Below are positions 8,501-21,028 of a stretch of DNA of 64,000 nt, one piece after another (positions within the stretch are counted from its first letter, which is position 1; each line of letters opens with the position of its first letter). Under the pieces are notes generated by a model, which saw nothing but the letters and a program-made list of their open reading frames with translations, was not told the origin of the DNA and made no database searches. Location of the stretch: positions 323,795 through 387,794 of the forward strand of contig LT984857.1 of the NCBI GenBank assembly GCA_900258555.1, written 5' to 3'. A program made the position numbers and the translations under genes. The DNA is from an uncultured Desulfobacterium sp. (lineage in GTDB: Bacteria > Desulfobacterota > DSM-4660 > Desulfatiglandales > Desulfatiglandaceae).

Positions 8501-10699
8501 TTACCTTTGAAACATCAGACGTATCTTCTTCTGTCGTGAATGCCTGCGGGCCCATACAACTAGGCCGAAGGCAACAACCAGGACCGGCAGGCCCGCAATA
8601 TTAAAGGACTTGATGCCCGTCTTTGCCGCAGGCGCCAGATCAATCAGGGGATTGATCCGTTGCTCCTTTCCCCTCATCACTGCTATCTGATCTCTGTTGT
8701 TCAGGGCGTCAAGGACATTCATCACGAAAACAGCATTGGGGCCCTTACCCTCTTCATCAATCAGGTCGTTCTTCAACAGCTCAGAAGAACCGGCCAGGAA
8801 TATCTTCGCTCGTCTTCCCTTTGTGATTACCTGGCCTGCGCCCTGGACCTTTGAAATCTCTTCACCGGGTTTGTCAACAGGGGGTTTGTCAACAGGCTTA
8901 TCTTTACCTTCAGACTCTTTCTTTTCCTGAGGCTTTTCAGGTATGGGTTTGCCTGCAAAATAACTGGGAAACTCCCCTTCAATAAGGTACGCAAGGGGGA
9001 GACTCTGCATCTCATTGGAGGGAGGCGGATGGATCATCATGGGGCTCAGGTTTATCCTGCCGCTCATCTCCCATGACCGCTCGGATGTGGACACAAGCCT
9101 GGTGGCCGCAAGGCCATTGTCCCCAATACGCTTGGCGTCAATCTCCAGCGGAGAGGCCTTGACCATGATCATTTCTTTTATGGAACCCATAAATTCCGGC
9201 TGATGATTAATAAACTCATTTTTGATTATAGGCGCAAAATAGATGGGAGTCTCTCCCCCGCCCATCTTTGTCCTGCTCCGTTGTTTGTAACAGTTTTCAT
9301 CCATTGCATAAGATTTTTTAATGCGTACACCGTAATGATCCAACAGTTTCTCAAGTCCTGTATCAAGAGGCACAATCTGGGGTCTTTGATTGTAACCGTA
9401 TGCCTCCTGGTTCGGTGGCGTGACCTCATTAAAGGCATCCAGAAACAGGGCCAGGTTATTTCCCCTCATCAGGAATTGATCAATCTGAAACAATTCGTAG
9501 TCTGAAAAATTCTCCTTGGGCCCTGCTATGATGAGGCAATTGAACGTATCAGGAATGTCTCCGGCCTTTAAGTCAACATCCCTGACAGTGTAACTTTGGG
9601 ATGCCACTGTTCTGAAGTTGGTGATTTCACCGTAGTCCTGCTGCATGGGGTTCATCATGGAGGCGGGTGAGGCCCCGGGGGTGCCGTGATCAGCAAGATA
9701 GCCCAGGTCTTCGTTTATCTCGAGCAGGGATTCGATTTGTTCGTTAAGGGTGTCTTCCATCCGGTTCATATCAACCATGCTGTATTGGGTGCCGAAGAGT
9801 GGGACTCGGACTGCACTTACAAGGGGGATGGAGATTGTCTTTTTGCCATACTCCATTATCAGGCCGATTGAGCCGCTGCCGGCCGGTATATTGTCATCGG
9901 ATATCGCGGGCCAGCTCAGGCTCAGTATATTATATTGGCTGACAGTGGATTCAATCTCCTTGTCCTTTGATGGATCCAGGTATTCGAAGGCCAGCTTGTC
10001 GAAGGTCTTTGTATTTAGCTTTGTGACAATCTCCTTTAGCTTTTCAGGAATTGTCGGCAGATCGTTCAGTCGCAGATAAGGGGCAATGATATTGAGTGAG
10101 GATGACATAATCAGCCTGATCCTTATCTTGTCTTCCAGGTTCAGAAGTGCGCTTATCTTGTTGTTCAGTCTCTGTATGGATGTTGTCAGTTGATATTCCA
10201 GACCCTCTGTGGTTGTGATGGTCGGGATCTTTTCAATCATGTCACCGTGGATGATGACAAGGCCCATATAGGCCTTTTGGAATTTCAGCTCGTCCTTTTC
10301 AATATTCTGGAGTTGAATCGGATAGATGCCATAGCTGTTTGCAAGCTGCTTGGTTTCATCGCTCCCGCCTCCTGCCTCTTCTGTCTCCGGCCGGACATCC
10401 TCAAAGCTGAAGTTGAAATAGCGATTGGCGTGGATAGCATATTCTTCCAGAAGGTCGCGAAGGTAGCGCTCTGTGCCGTTGTGCGGGGCCGGGAGGTTCT
10501 TGCTGAAGAACACCTTTATTGTCAACGGCTCTTTAAGGGTGGATACCACACGTTTACTTGCCTCGGAAATGGAGTATATCCCGTTTTTGGTCAGGTCCAC
10601 CCTGAAAAAAAGGGTAATCCCTGCGACATTTATGAGTACAACAACGATCATATATACAAAGAACTTTACATAGCCTTGGATACTCTGTCTTGCGCCCAT
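8501..10699 (-). CDS. GldG-like ABC transporter auxiliary protein
   Basis: A 732-residue membrane protein with an N-terminal membrane helix (about 10-32), a long extracytoplasmic region of the GldG/ABC-2 auxiliary type (segments LKEPLTIKVFFSKNLP, FNCLIIAGPKENFSDYELFQIDQFLMRGNNLALFLD), a Lys/Glu/Pro-rich low-complexity linker near 595-620, and a C-terminal helix followed by a basic tail (RRHSRQKKIRL). It starts 12 nt after the permease gene and is followed by DUF4340. It probably works with the ABC pair in envelope transport or assembly. Confidence 0.85.
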   Translation of the reverse strand: MGARQSIQGYVKFFVYMIVVVLINVAGITLFFRVDLTKNGIYSISEASKRVVSTLKEPLTIKVFFSKNLPAPHNGTERYLRDLLEEYAIHANRYFNFSFEDVRPETEEAGGGSDETKQLANSYGIYPIQLQNIEKDELKFQKAYMGLVIIHGDMIEKIPTITTTEGLEYQLTTSIQRLNNKISALLNLEDKIRIRLIMSSSLNIIAPYLRLNDLPTIPEKLKEIVTKLNTKTFDKLAFEYLDPSKDKEIESTVSQYNILSLSWPAISDDNIPAGSGSIGLIMEYGKKTISIPLVSAVRVPLFGTQYSMVDMNRMEDTLNEQIESLLEINEDLGYLADHGTPGASPASMMNPMQQDYGEITNFRTVASQSYTVRDVDLKAGDIPDTFNCLIIAGPKENFSDYELFQIDQFLMRGNNLALFLDAFNEVTPPNQEAYGYNQRPQIVPLDTGLEKLLDHYGVRIKKSYAMDENCYKQRSRTKMGGGETPIYFAPIIKNEFINHQPEFMGSIKEMIMVKASPLEIDAKRIGDNGLAATRLVSTSERSWEMSGRINLSPMMIHPPPSNEMQSLPLAYLIEGEFPSYFAGKPIPEKPQEKKESEGKDKPVDKPPVDKPGEEISKVQGAGQVITKGRRAKIFLAGSSELLKNDLIDEEGKGPNAVFVMNVLDALNNRDQIAVMRGKEQRINPLIDLAPAAKTGIKSFNIAGLPVLVVAFGLVVWARRHSRQKKIRLMFQR

Positions 10700-10711
10700 T
10701 AGTCTGTCTCC

Positions 10712-11416
10712 TTAATTTTTCCCTTCCATAACAAGGTGTGCGCCATAAAGGCCAAAAAAGCTTACACTCACAAAGTATAGTATATCCCTTGAGTCAATAA
10801 TGCCCTTTGAGATGTTCTGGAAATGAAAGTCCGCCCCCAGGTATTCAAAGAACCCCAACAGCGACTGCGGCATGAAGAACAACATCTTATCCACGAGCGT
10901 CAGTGCGAAGCATATTGCCATGCCGATTATAAAGGCTACAATCTGATTTCTTGTTAATGACGATGCAAAAAGTCCTACAGAGGAAAAGGCCGCCCCCAGC
11001 AATATGGCGCCTATGTATCCGCCCGCCACCGGCCCCCAATCCAGTTCGCCCAGAAATGATATGGTGATCGGGTATGCAAGGGTGGGTAAGAGCATTGCGG
11101 CTATGAGGGCAACACTTGCAAAAAATTTTCCCAGTATGACATCACGAGATGTGACAGGTAGGGTGAGCAGGATCTCGTATGAGCCGATGTTGAGTTCTTC
11201 TGAAAACAGCCTCATGGTGACGGCAGGGACCACGAACGAGAAGGTGATGGGAAGAAGAGCAAAGAAGTTTCTGAGGTCTGCCTGGTTGTAGAGGAAAAAG
11301 GTCATGAAAAAGAACCAGCCTGTAACAAGGAGGAATATCGATATAACGATGTAAGCGATAGGTGAAACAAAATAGGTGCGGAATTCCTTCCGGAATATAT
11401 TCTTTATCTGGCGCAT
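10712..11416 (-). CDS. ABC-2 type permease, GldF-like
   Basis: A 234-residue polytopic membrane protein with about six hydrophobic segments. The segments FRKEFRTYFVSPIAYIVISIFLLVTGWFFF and RLFSEELNIGSYEILLTLPVT are typical of GldF/ABC-2 permeases: an N-terminal interfacial helix, then the E-x-x-x-G-S-Y-E-x-L-L coupling region. The gene begins one base after the ATPase stop and is followed by gldG at 12 nt, so the three are clearly co-transcribed. Substrate unknown. Confidence 0.88.
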   Translation of the reverse strand: MRQIKNIFRKEFRTYFVSPIAYIVISIFLLVTGWFFFMTFFLYNQADLRNFFALLPITFSFVVPAVTMRLFSEELNIGSYEILLTLPVTSRDVILGKFFASVALIAAMLLPTLAYPITISFLGELDWGPVAGGYIGAILLGAAFSSVGLFASSLTRNQIVAFIIGMAICFALTLVDKMLFFMPQSLLGFFEYLGADFHFQNISKGIIDSRDILYFVSVSFFGLYGAHLVMEGKN

Positions 11417-11417
11417 A

Positions 11418-12359
11418 TCAGTTCTCCTTGGTCAGTTGACGGAAGATGCTTTCAAGAGAAAGGGTTTCCTGTTGGAATTCAAGCAATGTCCAGTCGCTTT
11501 GTTTGATCTTTCTGTAGATTTCAGGACGGATGTCGGAGGGGGATCTTAACCGCAGCCGAATGTGTAACGCGTCATTGTCGTCCGCCTTTTTCTCCTCTTC
11601 AACGGCCAGGATCTGACCTATTGAGCCCAGCGCCGCCCTGACGGAATCAATGTCTGCATCCAGCAGTGTGATGTTGATGAAGTACTCGCCGCCTGCACCC
11701 TGCCTTAAGGCCTCTGTTGTGCTGTCAGCGGCGATCTTGCCCTGGTTTAGTATCACCACCCTGCCGCACGTGGCCTCAACCTCACTCAGGATATGGGTTG
11801 AAATGATAATGGTCTTTGTCTTTCCGATCTCTTTTATAATATCCCGGATCTCCACTATCTGGTTCGGGTCAAGTCCGGAGGTGGGTTCATCCAGCACCAG
11901 TATCTCAGGGTCGTTCATCATCGCGTGAGCCAGCCCCACCCTCTGTTTATAACCCTTTGACAATTGATTTATGGGTTTGTGCATCACCTCATTAATGCCG
12001 CATAAATCTGCAAGCTGTTTTAAACGGGTGATCTTGGCGTCACTCTTGATATCCCGTATATTTGCCACATAGTCCAGATAATCAAATACCAGCATGTCGT
12101 GATAGAGGGGCGCAGACTCAGGCAGATAGCCCAGAAGGGATTTGATTTCAAGGCCGTGTTCGTCAATAGAGTAGTCCTTTACCCGGATATTGCCCGACGA
12201 CGGTCTCAAGAAGCCTGTAAGCATCCTTAAGGTCGTTGTCTTCCCGGCCCCGTTTGGACCCAGCAGACCCAGGATCTCACCTTTCTGGATCTCGAAGCTG
12301 ATCTGATCAACAGCACAGAAATCATCAAAATACTTTGTCAGGTTCTCAACATGTATCAT
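11418..12359 (-). CDS. ABC transporter ATPase, GldA-like
   Basis: A 313-residue ABC ATPase: Walker A GPNGAGKT (34-41), Q-loop region LGYLPESAPLY, signature LSKGYKQR (about 134-141), Walker B with LVLDEPTSGLDPNQ, and a switch histidine in IIISTHILSE. A C-terminal accessory domain of about 90 residues follows, as in GldA and DrrA-type ATPases. It is the first gene of the gldA-gldF-gldG-DUF4340 unit and probably the head of the long run down to tRNA-His. About 245 nt of AT-rich non-coding DNA precede it. Confidence 0.9.
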   Translation of the reverse strand: MIHVENLTKYFDDFCAVDQISFEIQKGEILGLLGPNGAGKTTTLRMLTGFLRPSSGNIRVKDYSIDEHGLEIKSLLGYLPESAPLYHDMLVFDYLDYVANIRDIKSDAKITRLKQLADLCGINEVMHKPINQLSKGYKQRVGLAHAMMNDPEILVLDEPTSGLDPNQIVEIRDIIKEIGKTKTIIISTHILSEVEATCGRVVILNQGKIAADSTTEALRQGAGGEYFINITLLDADIDSVRAALGSIGQILAVEEEKKADDNDALHIRLRLRSPSDIRPEIYRKIKQSDWTLLEFQQETLSLESIFRQLTKEN

Positions 12360-12605
12360 CTAATTTCTCCTCCTGAATGTCGTTAGGCTATATTCAAATG
12401 AAAGAATATAATCTATGTTGCTACCCAAACTATCTGGTATCTCTATAAGAAATGTTATTAGGAGAGAATCTTCGCCCTTTTTTCGGAAAATGAAATATAA
12501 GAAAATGCTGGCATTATGTCAATAGACAATTGTTATTAAAAAATCAGGTTGTTAGACTGAAGGCTGACTGTAACAGTTAAAGCTCATTTACCGCCGGATA
12601 ATCCT

Positions 12606-13058
12606 TCAATCATCAGGGATGGTAACCTTTGCCTGATCTGAAAGCGGGCCTTTTTCCCCGTTTTCTCCTACCAGGGAGACCTTGAAAAAATGTATACCTT
12701 TCCTTTTTTTCATGGGGACATCACAGGAAAATTCCTTATCTGTTACAACAACGCCCTCAATTTCGCTATGAACGGCGAAATCAAGGGGGCAGCCCTCACA
12801 GGGGGGATCGTCTTGGGTATAAAATGCATAACTTATGCGGCAACCCGAGATATCTGGCGTTTTTTTCTTTTTGTCTTCCGGGTTTATCACTGTGCCTTTA
12901 AGGTGAAAGGCCCCATCTTTCCATGTTGCCTCAAGGTGTTGCACTTTGACAGGCATCTGCATTTTGGGTAGGAAAGGCGGTTTTTTCCTTCCGCATCCTG
13001 AGCTGATAAATACAACTGTCAGGACGAAGATAAAGATTATATATCCTCTCTGTCTCAA
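12606..13058 (-). CDS. Small predicted lipoprotein downstream of argH
   Basis: About 150 residues, with a hydrophobic signal segment ending in a lipobox SSGC (Cys22), so it is predicted to be an outer- or inner-membrane lipoprotein. The start is set at a TTG at 13058: its TTGA overlaps the argH TGA stop, and an AGGAG lies 8 nt upstream. A longer in-frame ATG start at 13091 would bury the signal peptide. The mature part has two CxxC-like cysteines (PPCEGCPLD). No family recognised. It is the last gene of the arginine run. Confidence 0.7.
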   Translation of the reverse strand: MRQRGYIIFIFVLTVVFISSGCGRKKPPFLPKMQMPVKVQHLEATWKDGAFHLKGTVINPEDKKKKTPDISGCRISYAFYTQDDPPCEGCPLDFAVHSEIEGVVVTDKEFSCDVPMKKRKGIHFFKVSLVGENGEKGPLSDQAKVTIPDD

Positions 13059-14434
13059 GATGCAAGCTCCTCTCTGGCCTTTTTCAGGCACTGTTTTACC
13101 ATCTCCGGCCCTGTCCCCCCAAGGACGTTCCTACGGTTTACGGTCTTGAATGGGTCGAGCCAGGGCTCTACATCTTTATCAATCTTTTTTGCAAAACGTC
13201 TCATCTCCTCAAGGCTCAGGTTATGCAATTCCTTTTTTTGATCAATTGCAAAAAGGACCATCTTTCCCACAATCTCATGCGCCTCTCTGAAGGTGATGCC
13301 CTTGCGGACAAGATAGTCGGCAAGGTCAGTTGCGGCCATAAAGCCCTTTTCAGTTGCGGCCCTGAGATTTTCCTCATTGAATGTAATTTCAGGCAATAGC
13401 CTGCTGATTACCTCAAGACAGATCTCCACCGTATCTGCCGCATCGAACAAGGCCTCTTTATCTTCCTGCATATCCTTGTTGTAGGCAAGGGGAAGTCCCT
13501 TCATGGTGGTCAGAAGAGACATCAGATGGCCATATACCCTCCCGGTCTTTCCCCTGATCAGCTCCGGGAGATCCGGGTTTTTCTTCTGAGGCATTATGCT
13601 GCTGCCGGTGCAAAAGGAATCGGATATGGTGATAAAGGCAAATTCCTGAGACGACCAAATCACCAGCTCTTCACAAAGGCGGCTCAAATGCATCATCAGG
13701 ACGGATGAGGCATAGAGAAAATCAAGGATAAAATCCCGGTCGCTCACAGCATCCATGCTGTTTGCGGTGATCCCGTCAAATCCTAACGTTTCAGCCACCA
13801 TGACTCTATCCAGGTTGAAGGTGGAGCCGGCAAGGGCGGCGCTTCCCAATGGAAGGACGTTCGTCCGTTTGAGCGCTTCTTCAAAGCGTTGGAGGTCTCT
13901 TTTCAGCATCTCATAGTAGGCAAGCATGTGGTGGGCCACAAGCACAGGTTGGGCCCGCTGGAGATGTGTGTAGCCGGGCATTATCAGATCAATGTTCTTT
14001 TCAGCAAGATCTACAATGGCCACCTGCGTCTTTTTTATCAGTTCAACTACACGGCGTATGACATCCCTGACATACATTCGGACATCGAGTGCCACCTGGT
14101 CATTTCTGCTCCTTCCCGTATGGAGCTTTTCACCCAGGGCGCCCACACGTTCGATCAGTGTCTTTTCAACAAGACTGTGAATATCTTCATAGTCATCGTT
14201 AAACTCGATTTCACCCCTGTCCAGTTCCCTCAGAATCTTTGCCAGGGCCTCGAGGATTGCGGATTCATCTTCTACAGAGATTATCCCCTGCTTTGCCAGC
14301 ATCCTGCAATGGGCCATGCTGCCCTCGATATCCTGGGCATACAGGCGGCTGTCAAAGCTGATAGAGGCGTTAAACCTGTTTGTAAGGGTGTCTGTTTCCT
14401 TTCTAAAGCGGCCGCCCCAGACCTTTTGCGTCAT
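13055..14434 (-). CDS. argH: Argininosuccinate lyase
   Basis: ArgH splits argininosuccinate into arginine and fumarate, the last step of arginine synthesis. At 459 residues it has normal length. The fumarase/aspartase-superfamily signature GSSIMPQKKNPD (about 277-288), the HTGRSRNDQVALD segment and the N-terminal WGGRF are all present. It is followed by a coupled small lipoprotein. It is separated from argG by 350 nt that hold a mini IS200-type element, which may have been inserted into what was a tighter operon. Confidence 0.97.
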   Translation of the reverse strand: MTQKVWGGRFRKETDTLTNRFNASISFDSRLYAQDIEGSMAHCRMLAKQGIISVEDESAILEALAKILRELDRGEIEFNDDYEDIHSLVEKTLIERVGALGEKLHTGRSRNDQVALDVRMYVRDVIRRVVELIKKTQVAIVDLAEKNIDLIMPGYTHLQRAQPVLVAHHMLAYYEMLKRDLQRFEEALKRTNVLPLGSAALAGSTFNLDRVMVAETLGFDGITANSMDAVSDRDFILDFLYASSVLMMHLSRLCEELVIWSSQEFAFITISDSFCTGSSIMPQKKNPDLPELIRGKTGRVYGHLMSLLTTMKGLPLAYNKDMQEDKEALFDAADTVEICLEVISRLLPEITFNEENLRAATEKGFMAATDLADYLVRKGITFREAHEIVGKMVLFAIDQKKELHNLSLEEMRRFAKKIDKDVEPWLDPFKTVNRRNVLGGTGPEMVKQCLKKAREELAS

Positions 14435-14461
14435 AACTCTACCTTAAAATTCAAAATTCAC

Positions 14462-14774
14462 AACTAAACCACCCTCGACTATAAGTCGAGGGGTTTTATG
14501 AGGGGTCGATTTCAAATCGACTATCATCAGGAATCGGCTCCCCTTCTTGCTTTTGAAAATATTGCTGGATCATTTCGTCCGTGCAAAACATCACGAGTCC
14601 GTATCGCCACCGCACCAGCCATTCCGCGCTTCAGATATTTGTGAAGCCAGATTTGGTGGACTTTGAGGTCTGTTTTGGTATGGGCACCCAGTTGATAACG
14701 TCGCATAGCGACATGTATTAACTTTTCTTCGCCTAAAGGCGAGGGATTTCAACCATCCCTGAAAGGGACATTAA
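14462..14774 (-). mobile_element. Mini IS200/IS605 element, copy 1 (internally deleted tnpA)
   Basis: A 313-bp repeat between argH and argG, almost identical to 28403-28715 (one difference seen by eye). On the minus strand, 14527-14706 opens with the N-terminus of a Y1 transposase (MRRYQLGAHTKTDLKVHQIW, then VAIRTRDVL). After a junction near 14585 the C-terminus of the same protein follows in another frame (DEMIQQYF, EGEPIPDDSRFEIDP) and stops at 14496. The middle, with the HUH motif and catalytic tyrosine, is missing. Subterminal hairpins remain: CCTCGACT/AGTCGAGG at 14473-14491, TCGCC/GGCGA and TCCCT/AGGGA near the other end. It must move in trans, if at all. Confidence 0.85.
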
Positions 14775-14784
14775 AAATTTAAAA

Positions 14785-15996
14785 TTATTTTTTCAGCATC
14801 TTGGCGATCTTAAGACGCAGGCCGTTTAGCCTTATAAACCCTGCTGCATCCTTCTGGTTGTAAACCTCGTCGCCCTCGAATGTTGCAAACTCTGGATGAT
14901 ATAAAGACGATTCGGACTTCCTGCCAGTAACAATGCAGTTACCCTTATATAGTTTTAACCTAACCGTTCCGTTTACAACCTTTTGCGACTCATCAATCAG
15001 CTTCTGTAACATTTCACGTTCTGGAGAAAACCAATAGCCATAGTAGATCATCTCTGCATACCTTGGGATTAGGCTATCCCTTATGTGCATGACCTCTCTG
15101 TCGAGCGTAATGGTCTCCATTGCAATATGGGCCTTTCTAAGTATCGTTCCCCCGGGGGTCTCATATACACCCCTCGACTTCATGCCCACATAACGGTTTT
15201 CCACCATGTCTTCGCGGCCTATGCCGTTTTTCCCCCCCAGATCATTTAAATGGGCCAGAATTACGGCAGGTGACATGGCAACGCCGTCAACCGCCACAGG
15301 ATTTCCTTCCCTGAAATCAATTTCCACATAGGTTGGCTTGTCCGGAGAGTTTTCCGGTGACACGGAAAGTACAAACATGTCCTCGGGCGGCTCAGCCCAG
15401 GTGTCTTCCAGTATACCGCCCTCAAAGCTGATATGGAGCAGGTTCCTGTCGCTTGAATAGGGTCTTTGTTTTGTAACAGGTACTTTTATTCCTCTTGACC
15501 GTGCATAGGCAATCAGATCTTCCCTTCCTTTAAAGTCCCACAGCCTCCAGGGTGCTATTATTTTAAGGCCGGGTTCCATTGCCATATAGGCCAGTTCAAA
15601 TCTGACCTGGTCATTTCCCTTTCCGGTCGCCCCGTGGCTTACTGCATTTGAGCCGGTCTTTCTTGCTGTTTCCACCTGGCCCTTGGCTATGAGGGGCCTT
15701 GCAAGGGAGGTCCCCAACAGGTATGACGATTCATAAATCGCATTGGCCCTGATTGCAGGAAACACGTAATCACGGACAAATTCCTCTTTCAGATCCTCAA
15801 TTACCACCTCGTCCGCCCCTGTAGTCATCGCCTTTTCCCTGACGTCTGAAAGTTCGTCTCCCTGTCCAAGGTCCGCGGAATAGGCGACTACAGGGCATTG
15901 ATAGGTTTCTTTAAGCCAGCACAGGATGACCGATGTATCGAGGCCCCCTGAATATGCGAGAACGATTTTTTTAATGTCTTTACTCAATTTAACCAC
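14785..15996 (-). CDS. argG: Argininosuccinate synthase
   Basis: ArgG joins citrulline and aspartate with ATP to give argininosuccinate. It has 403 residues, with the N-type ATP pyrophosphatase P-loop [10 protein letters not shown] (14-23) and the conserved [15 protein letters not shown] segment. It starts three bases after the argD stop and is clearly in the same transcription unit. The gene that normally supplies its substrate, ornithine carbamoyltransferase (argF), is not between argD and argG here as it often is in related bacteria. Confidence 0.97.
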   Translation of the reverse strand: MVKLSKDIKKIVLAYSGGLDTSVILCWLKETYQCPVVAYSADLGQGDELSDVREKAMTTGADEVVIEDLKEEFVRDYVFPAIRANAIYESSYLLGTSLARPLIAKGQVETARKTGSNAVSHGATGKGNDQVRFELAYMAMEPGLKIIAPWRLWDFKGREDLIAYARSRGIKVPVTKQRPYSSDRNLLHISFEGGILEDTWAEPPEDMFVLSVSPENSPDKPTYVEIDFREGNPVAVDGVAMSPAVILAHLNDLGGKNGIGREDMVENRYVGMKSRGVYETPGGTILRKAHIAMETITLDREVMHIRDSLIPRYAEMIYYGYWFSPEREMLQKLIDESQKVVNGTVRLKLYKGNCIVTGRKSESSLYHPEFATFEGDEVYNQKDAAGFIRLNGLRLKIAKMLKK

Positions 15997-15999
15997 TCC

Positions 16000-17199
16000 C
16001 TACTTTGTTTGATCAAAGACCTTGTCAAGGGTTGCAATCAGGACATCAATTTCCTTTCTTGTCACAATCAGCGGGGGCAGAAAGCGCAGCACAGTGTCGT
16101 GTGCGCAATTGATCAGGATGCCTTCGTGCATGCATGCATCAACAATCGGGGCGCAGGGCCGGTCAAGTTCCACACCTATAATCAGGCCCAAGCCGCGGAT
16201 ATCTTTTATAAAGCCATACTTTTCAGCAAGCCCTTCAAAGCATTGTCTCATGTATGCGCCCATATCCCGGCAATTGGCGAGCCACCCGTCTTCAAGTATG
16301 CTTTTCAGCACCGCGACTGACACGGCAGTAACAAGGGGGGTTCCCCCAAATGTACTTGCATGGCTCCCGGGACCGAATACCTGGGCGAGCTCATCAGTGG
16401 CAAGCATTGCCCCTATGGGTAGACCGTTTCCCAGCGCCTTTGCCAGCGTCATGATATCCGGCGTCACTCCGAAGTGCTCGTGGGCAAAAAGCCTGCCTGT
16501 CCTTCCGACTCCAACCTGCACCTCATCAAATATCAACAGGGTCTTTCTCTCATCACAGAGTTTCCTTACACCCTTAAGATAATCCGGATCAGGGCATACC
16601 ACCCCTCCTTCTCCCTGTATGGGTTCGACAATCACCGCACAGACCGAGTCGTCCAGGGCCTTTTCCATGTTTTCAAGATCATTGAACAGGGCGAACTTGA
16701 AGCCCTTCAGCAATGGGTCATAGCCCATCTGAATCTTGCTCTGACCCGTGGCTGAAAGGGTGGCCATTGTGCGGCCGTGAAATGAGTTGACCATTGATAA
16801 TATGGTGTTTCTTTTTTCTCCGAATTTTTCATTTGCATAACGACGGGCAAGCTTGATCGCCGCCTCATTGGCCTCAGCCCCGCTGTTACAGAAAAATACC
16901 TTGTCTGCAAAAGAGTTTTCCACCAGCATCTGGGCAAGTTCTGTCTGAGGTCTTGTATAATACAAATTTGATACATGGACCAGGGTCTCTGACTGCTCTT
17001 TCAGCGCGCGCGTGACTACCTCTGAGCTGTGTCCCAGTGCGCAGACAGCAATGCCCCCTACAAAGTCAAGGTATTCCTTTCCGTTTTCGTCCCAGACCCT
17101 GCACCCCTTTCCACGAACCAGGGTTAAAGGGAAGCGGGCATAGGTGCGGAATATATATTTGTTTGCCCTGTCCATGGTTGTAGTCATATCATTACTCAA
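16000..17199 (-). CDS. argD: Acetylornithine aminotransferase
   Basis: PLP-dependent class III aminotransferase (399 residues) converting N-acetylglutamate semialdehyde to N-acetylornithine. It shows FCNSGAEANEAAIKLAR, SFHGRT, LIFDEVQVGVGRTG and the PLP lysine in TLAKALGNGLPIGA (near 252). It lies 14 nt after argB and 3 nt before argG. Related class III enzymes (succinylornithine or GABA transaminases) look similar, but the operon position settles ArgD. Confidence 0.95.
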   Translation of the reverse strand: MSNDMTTTMDRANKYIFRTYARFPLTLVRGKGCRVWDENGKEYLDFVGGIAVCALGHSSEVVTRALKEQSETLVHVSNLYYTRPQTELAQMLVENSFADKVFFCNSGAEANEAAIKLARRYANEKFGEKRNTILSMVNSFHGRTMATLSATGQSKIQMGYDPLLKGFKFALFNDLENMEKALDDSVCAVIVEPIQGEGGVVCPDPDYLKGVRKLCDERKTLLIFDEVQVGVGRTGRLFAHEHFGVTPDIMTLAKALGNGLPIGAMLATDELAQVFGPGSHASTFGGTPLVTAVSVAVLKSILEDGWLANCRDMGAYMRQCFEGLAEKYGFIKDIRGLGLIIGVELDRPCAPIVDACMHEGILINCAHDTVLRFLPPLIVTRKEIDVLIATLDKVFDQTK

Positions 17200-17213
17200 G
17201 ATGAAATCTCCGC

Positions 17214-19493
<2,280 letters not shown>

Positions 19494-19501
<8 letters not shown>

Positions 19502-20048
19502 TTCCGGCCTGTGAAGGAAGTTCCTTTAATACTATTTGATCGTTGGTATATACGCATATGGAGGCCGCGATCTTCATGGCCTCCATTGCAATCTGGTCTG
19601 CCTCGAGATCGGAATGGGCAACCAGGGCCCGCGCCGCTGCAAGGGCATAAGAGCCTCCTGACCCAATGGCGGTCACCGGCTCATCCGGCTCGATAATGTC
19701 ACCGTTGCCGGATATTATCAGGGTGTGGTCTTTATCAATTGCAAGGAGCAAGGCCTCAAGCTTTCTTAGGATCTTATCCGTCCGCCAGTCCTTTGCCAGT
19801 TCGACTGCGGCCCTGGGGAGGTTTCCCCGGTACGCCTCCAGTTTCTTCTCAAGCCTTTCAAACAGATTAAATGCATCTGCCGCTGCCCCTGCAAACCCCA
19901 CAAGGATCTGGTCTTTATACATCTCCCTGATCTTGTTAGCCTTGTGTTTCATAATAGTGTCGCCGAGGCTGACCTGTCCGTCTCCCGCCATGACGGACCT
20001 TCCGTTTTTCTTTACCGCAAGGATTGTTGTGGCCCTTATTATTTTCAT
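19494..20048 (-). CDS. hslV: HslV, peptidase subunit of the HslUV protease
   Basis: Proteasome-like threonine peptidase (184 residues) forming the proteolytic core of HslUV. The catalytic Thr is in [24 protein letters not shown]. Here it is preceded by MKIIRA, a short leader that must be removed to free Thr7, as in other non-enterobacterial HslV with a leader. [14 protein letters not shown] is also conserved. It starts 20 nt after xerC and overlaps hslU. Confidence 0.96.
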
Positions 20049-20068
20049 GCTGTCATTACCTTTTCTTA

Positions 20069-21028
20069 TCAGCTCCGCGGGTGTGTCTTATCATATACCT
20101 CCATAAGTCTGTCAAGACTTACATGGGTGTACTTCTGGGTCGTGGAGAGGTTCTTGTGGCCCAAAAGCTCCTGAACCGAGCGCAGATCCGCCCCGCCGTC
20201 CAGCAGGTGGGTGGCAAAACTGTGCCTCATGGAATGCGGGCTGATCTCAGGGGACAGGCCGCTTGCCGTTGCATATCGCTTGATAATCCTCCCGATGCTC
20301 CTCACGCTCAGGCGTCCACCCCGCATATTTATAAAAAGCGCGCCATTATTAAGTGCCCCCCTCTTTTTCCTGATCTCACGTGTCCCTTCCAGGTACAGGT
20401 TCACGGCCTTTATGGCCTTACGGCCGATCGGCACTATTCTTTCTTTATCTCCTTTGCCTATGACCCTTACCAGACGTTCATTAAAGTCTATACTGTTCAG
20501 GTTCAGGGTCTCAACCTCGCTTGCCCTGATTCCGCATGAATAAAGCACCTCAAGGATAGCCAGATCTCTTAAATCCAGGGGACTGGTCTTTCCCGGTTTA
20601 TAAATCAGCCTGAATACGTCATCAACAGTAAGATGGCTTGGCAGATATTTTTCAAGCTTGGGTGTGGCTATGTCCGCAGCGGGATTTCCCTCATACAGGC
20701 CTCTTTTTTCCAGAAAAAGGAAAAAGGATCGTATAGCAGAGAACTTCCGGGCAATGGAGGACCTTGTCATCTTCCCATAAAGACTGCCAAGATACTCTCT
20801 GATGACCAAGGGGTTTATTTCCCTCAGCGCAAGTCCCTCGGCTCCGCCAAATCCCTTGTCGTTTAAAAGGAAGCCCGCAAAACGCACCAGGTCAGTCTGA
20901 TAATTTCTGATGGTATGACTGGAATATCCCCTCTGGTCTCTTAAATATACTATAAATGCATCAATTAGTTCATGAAGCGACAAAGTGACCCCGCCGTTCT
21001 CCCAGGGGTGGTTTATTCGCCAAATCAA
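20069..21028 (-). CDS. xerC: Tyrosine recombinase XerC
   Basis: Chromosome dimer resolution recombinase. All catalytic residues are visible: Arg in [12 protein letters not shown], Lys in [10 protein letters not shown], HxxR in [13 protein letters not shown], His in [11 protein letters not shown] and the Tyr nucleophile in KYTHV. The listed start is a TTG at 21028 (319 residues). A second TTG at 20983, with GGGG just upstream, would give 304 residues and a more usual N-terminus ([14 protein letters not shown]), so the true start may be there. First gene of the xerC-hslVU-arg run; the assignment as XerC rather than XerD rests on that context. Confidence 0.92.
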   Translation of the reverse strand: MIWRINHPWENGGVTLSLHELIDAFIVYLRDQRGYSSHTIRNYQTDLVRFAGFLLNDKGFGGAEGLALREINPLVIREYLGSLYGKMTRSSIARKFSAIRSFFLFLEKRGLYEGNPAADIATPKLEKYLPSHLTVDDVFRLIYKPGKTSPLDLRDLAILEVLYSCGIRASEVETLNLNSIDFNERLVRVIGKGDKERIVPIGRKAIKAVNLYLEGTREIRKKRGALNNGALFINMRGGRLSVRSIGRIIKRYATASGLSPEISPHSMRHSFATHLLDGGADLRSVQELLGHKNLSTTQKYTHVSLDRLMEVYDKTHPRS

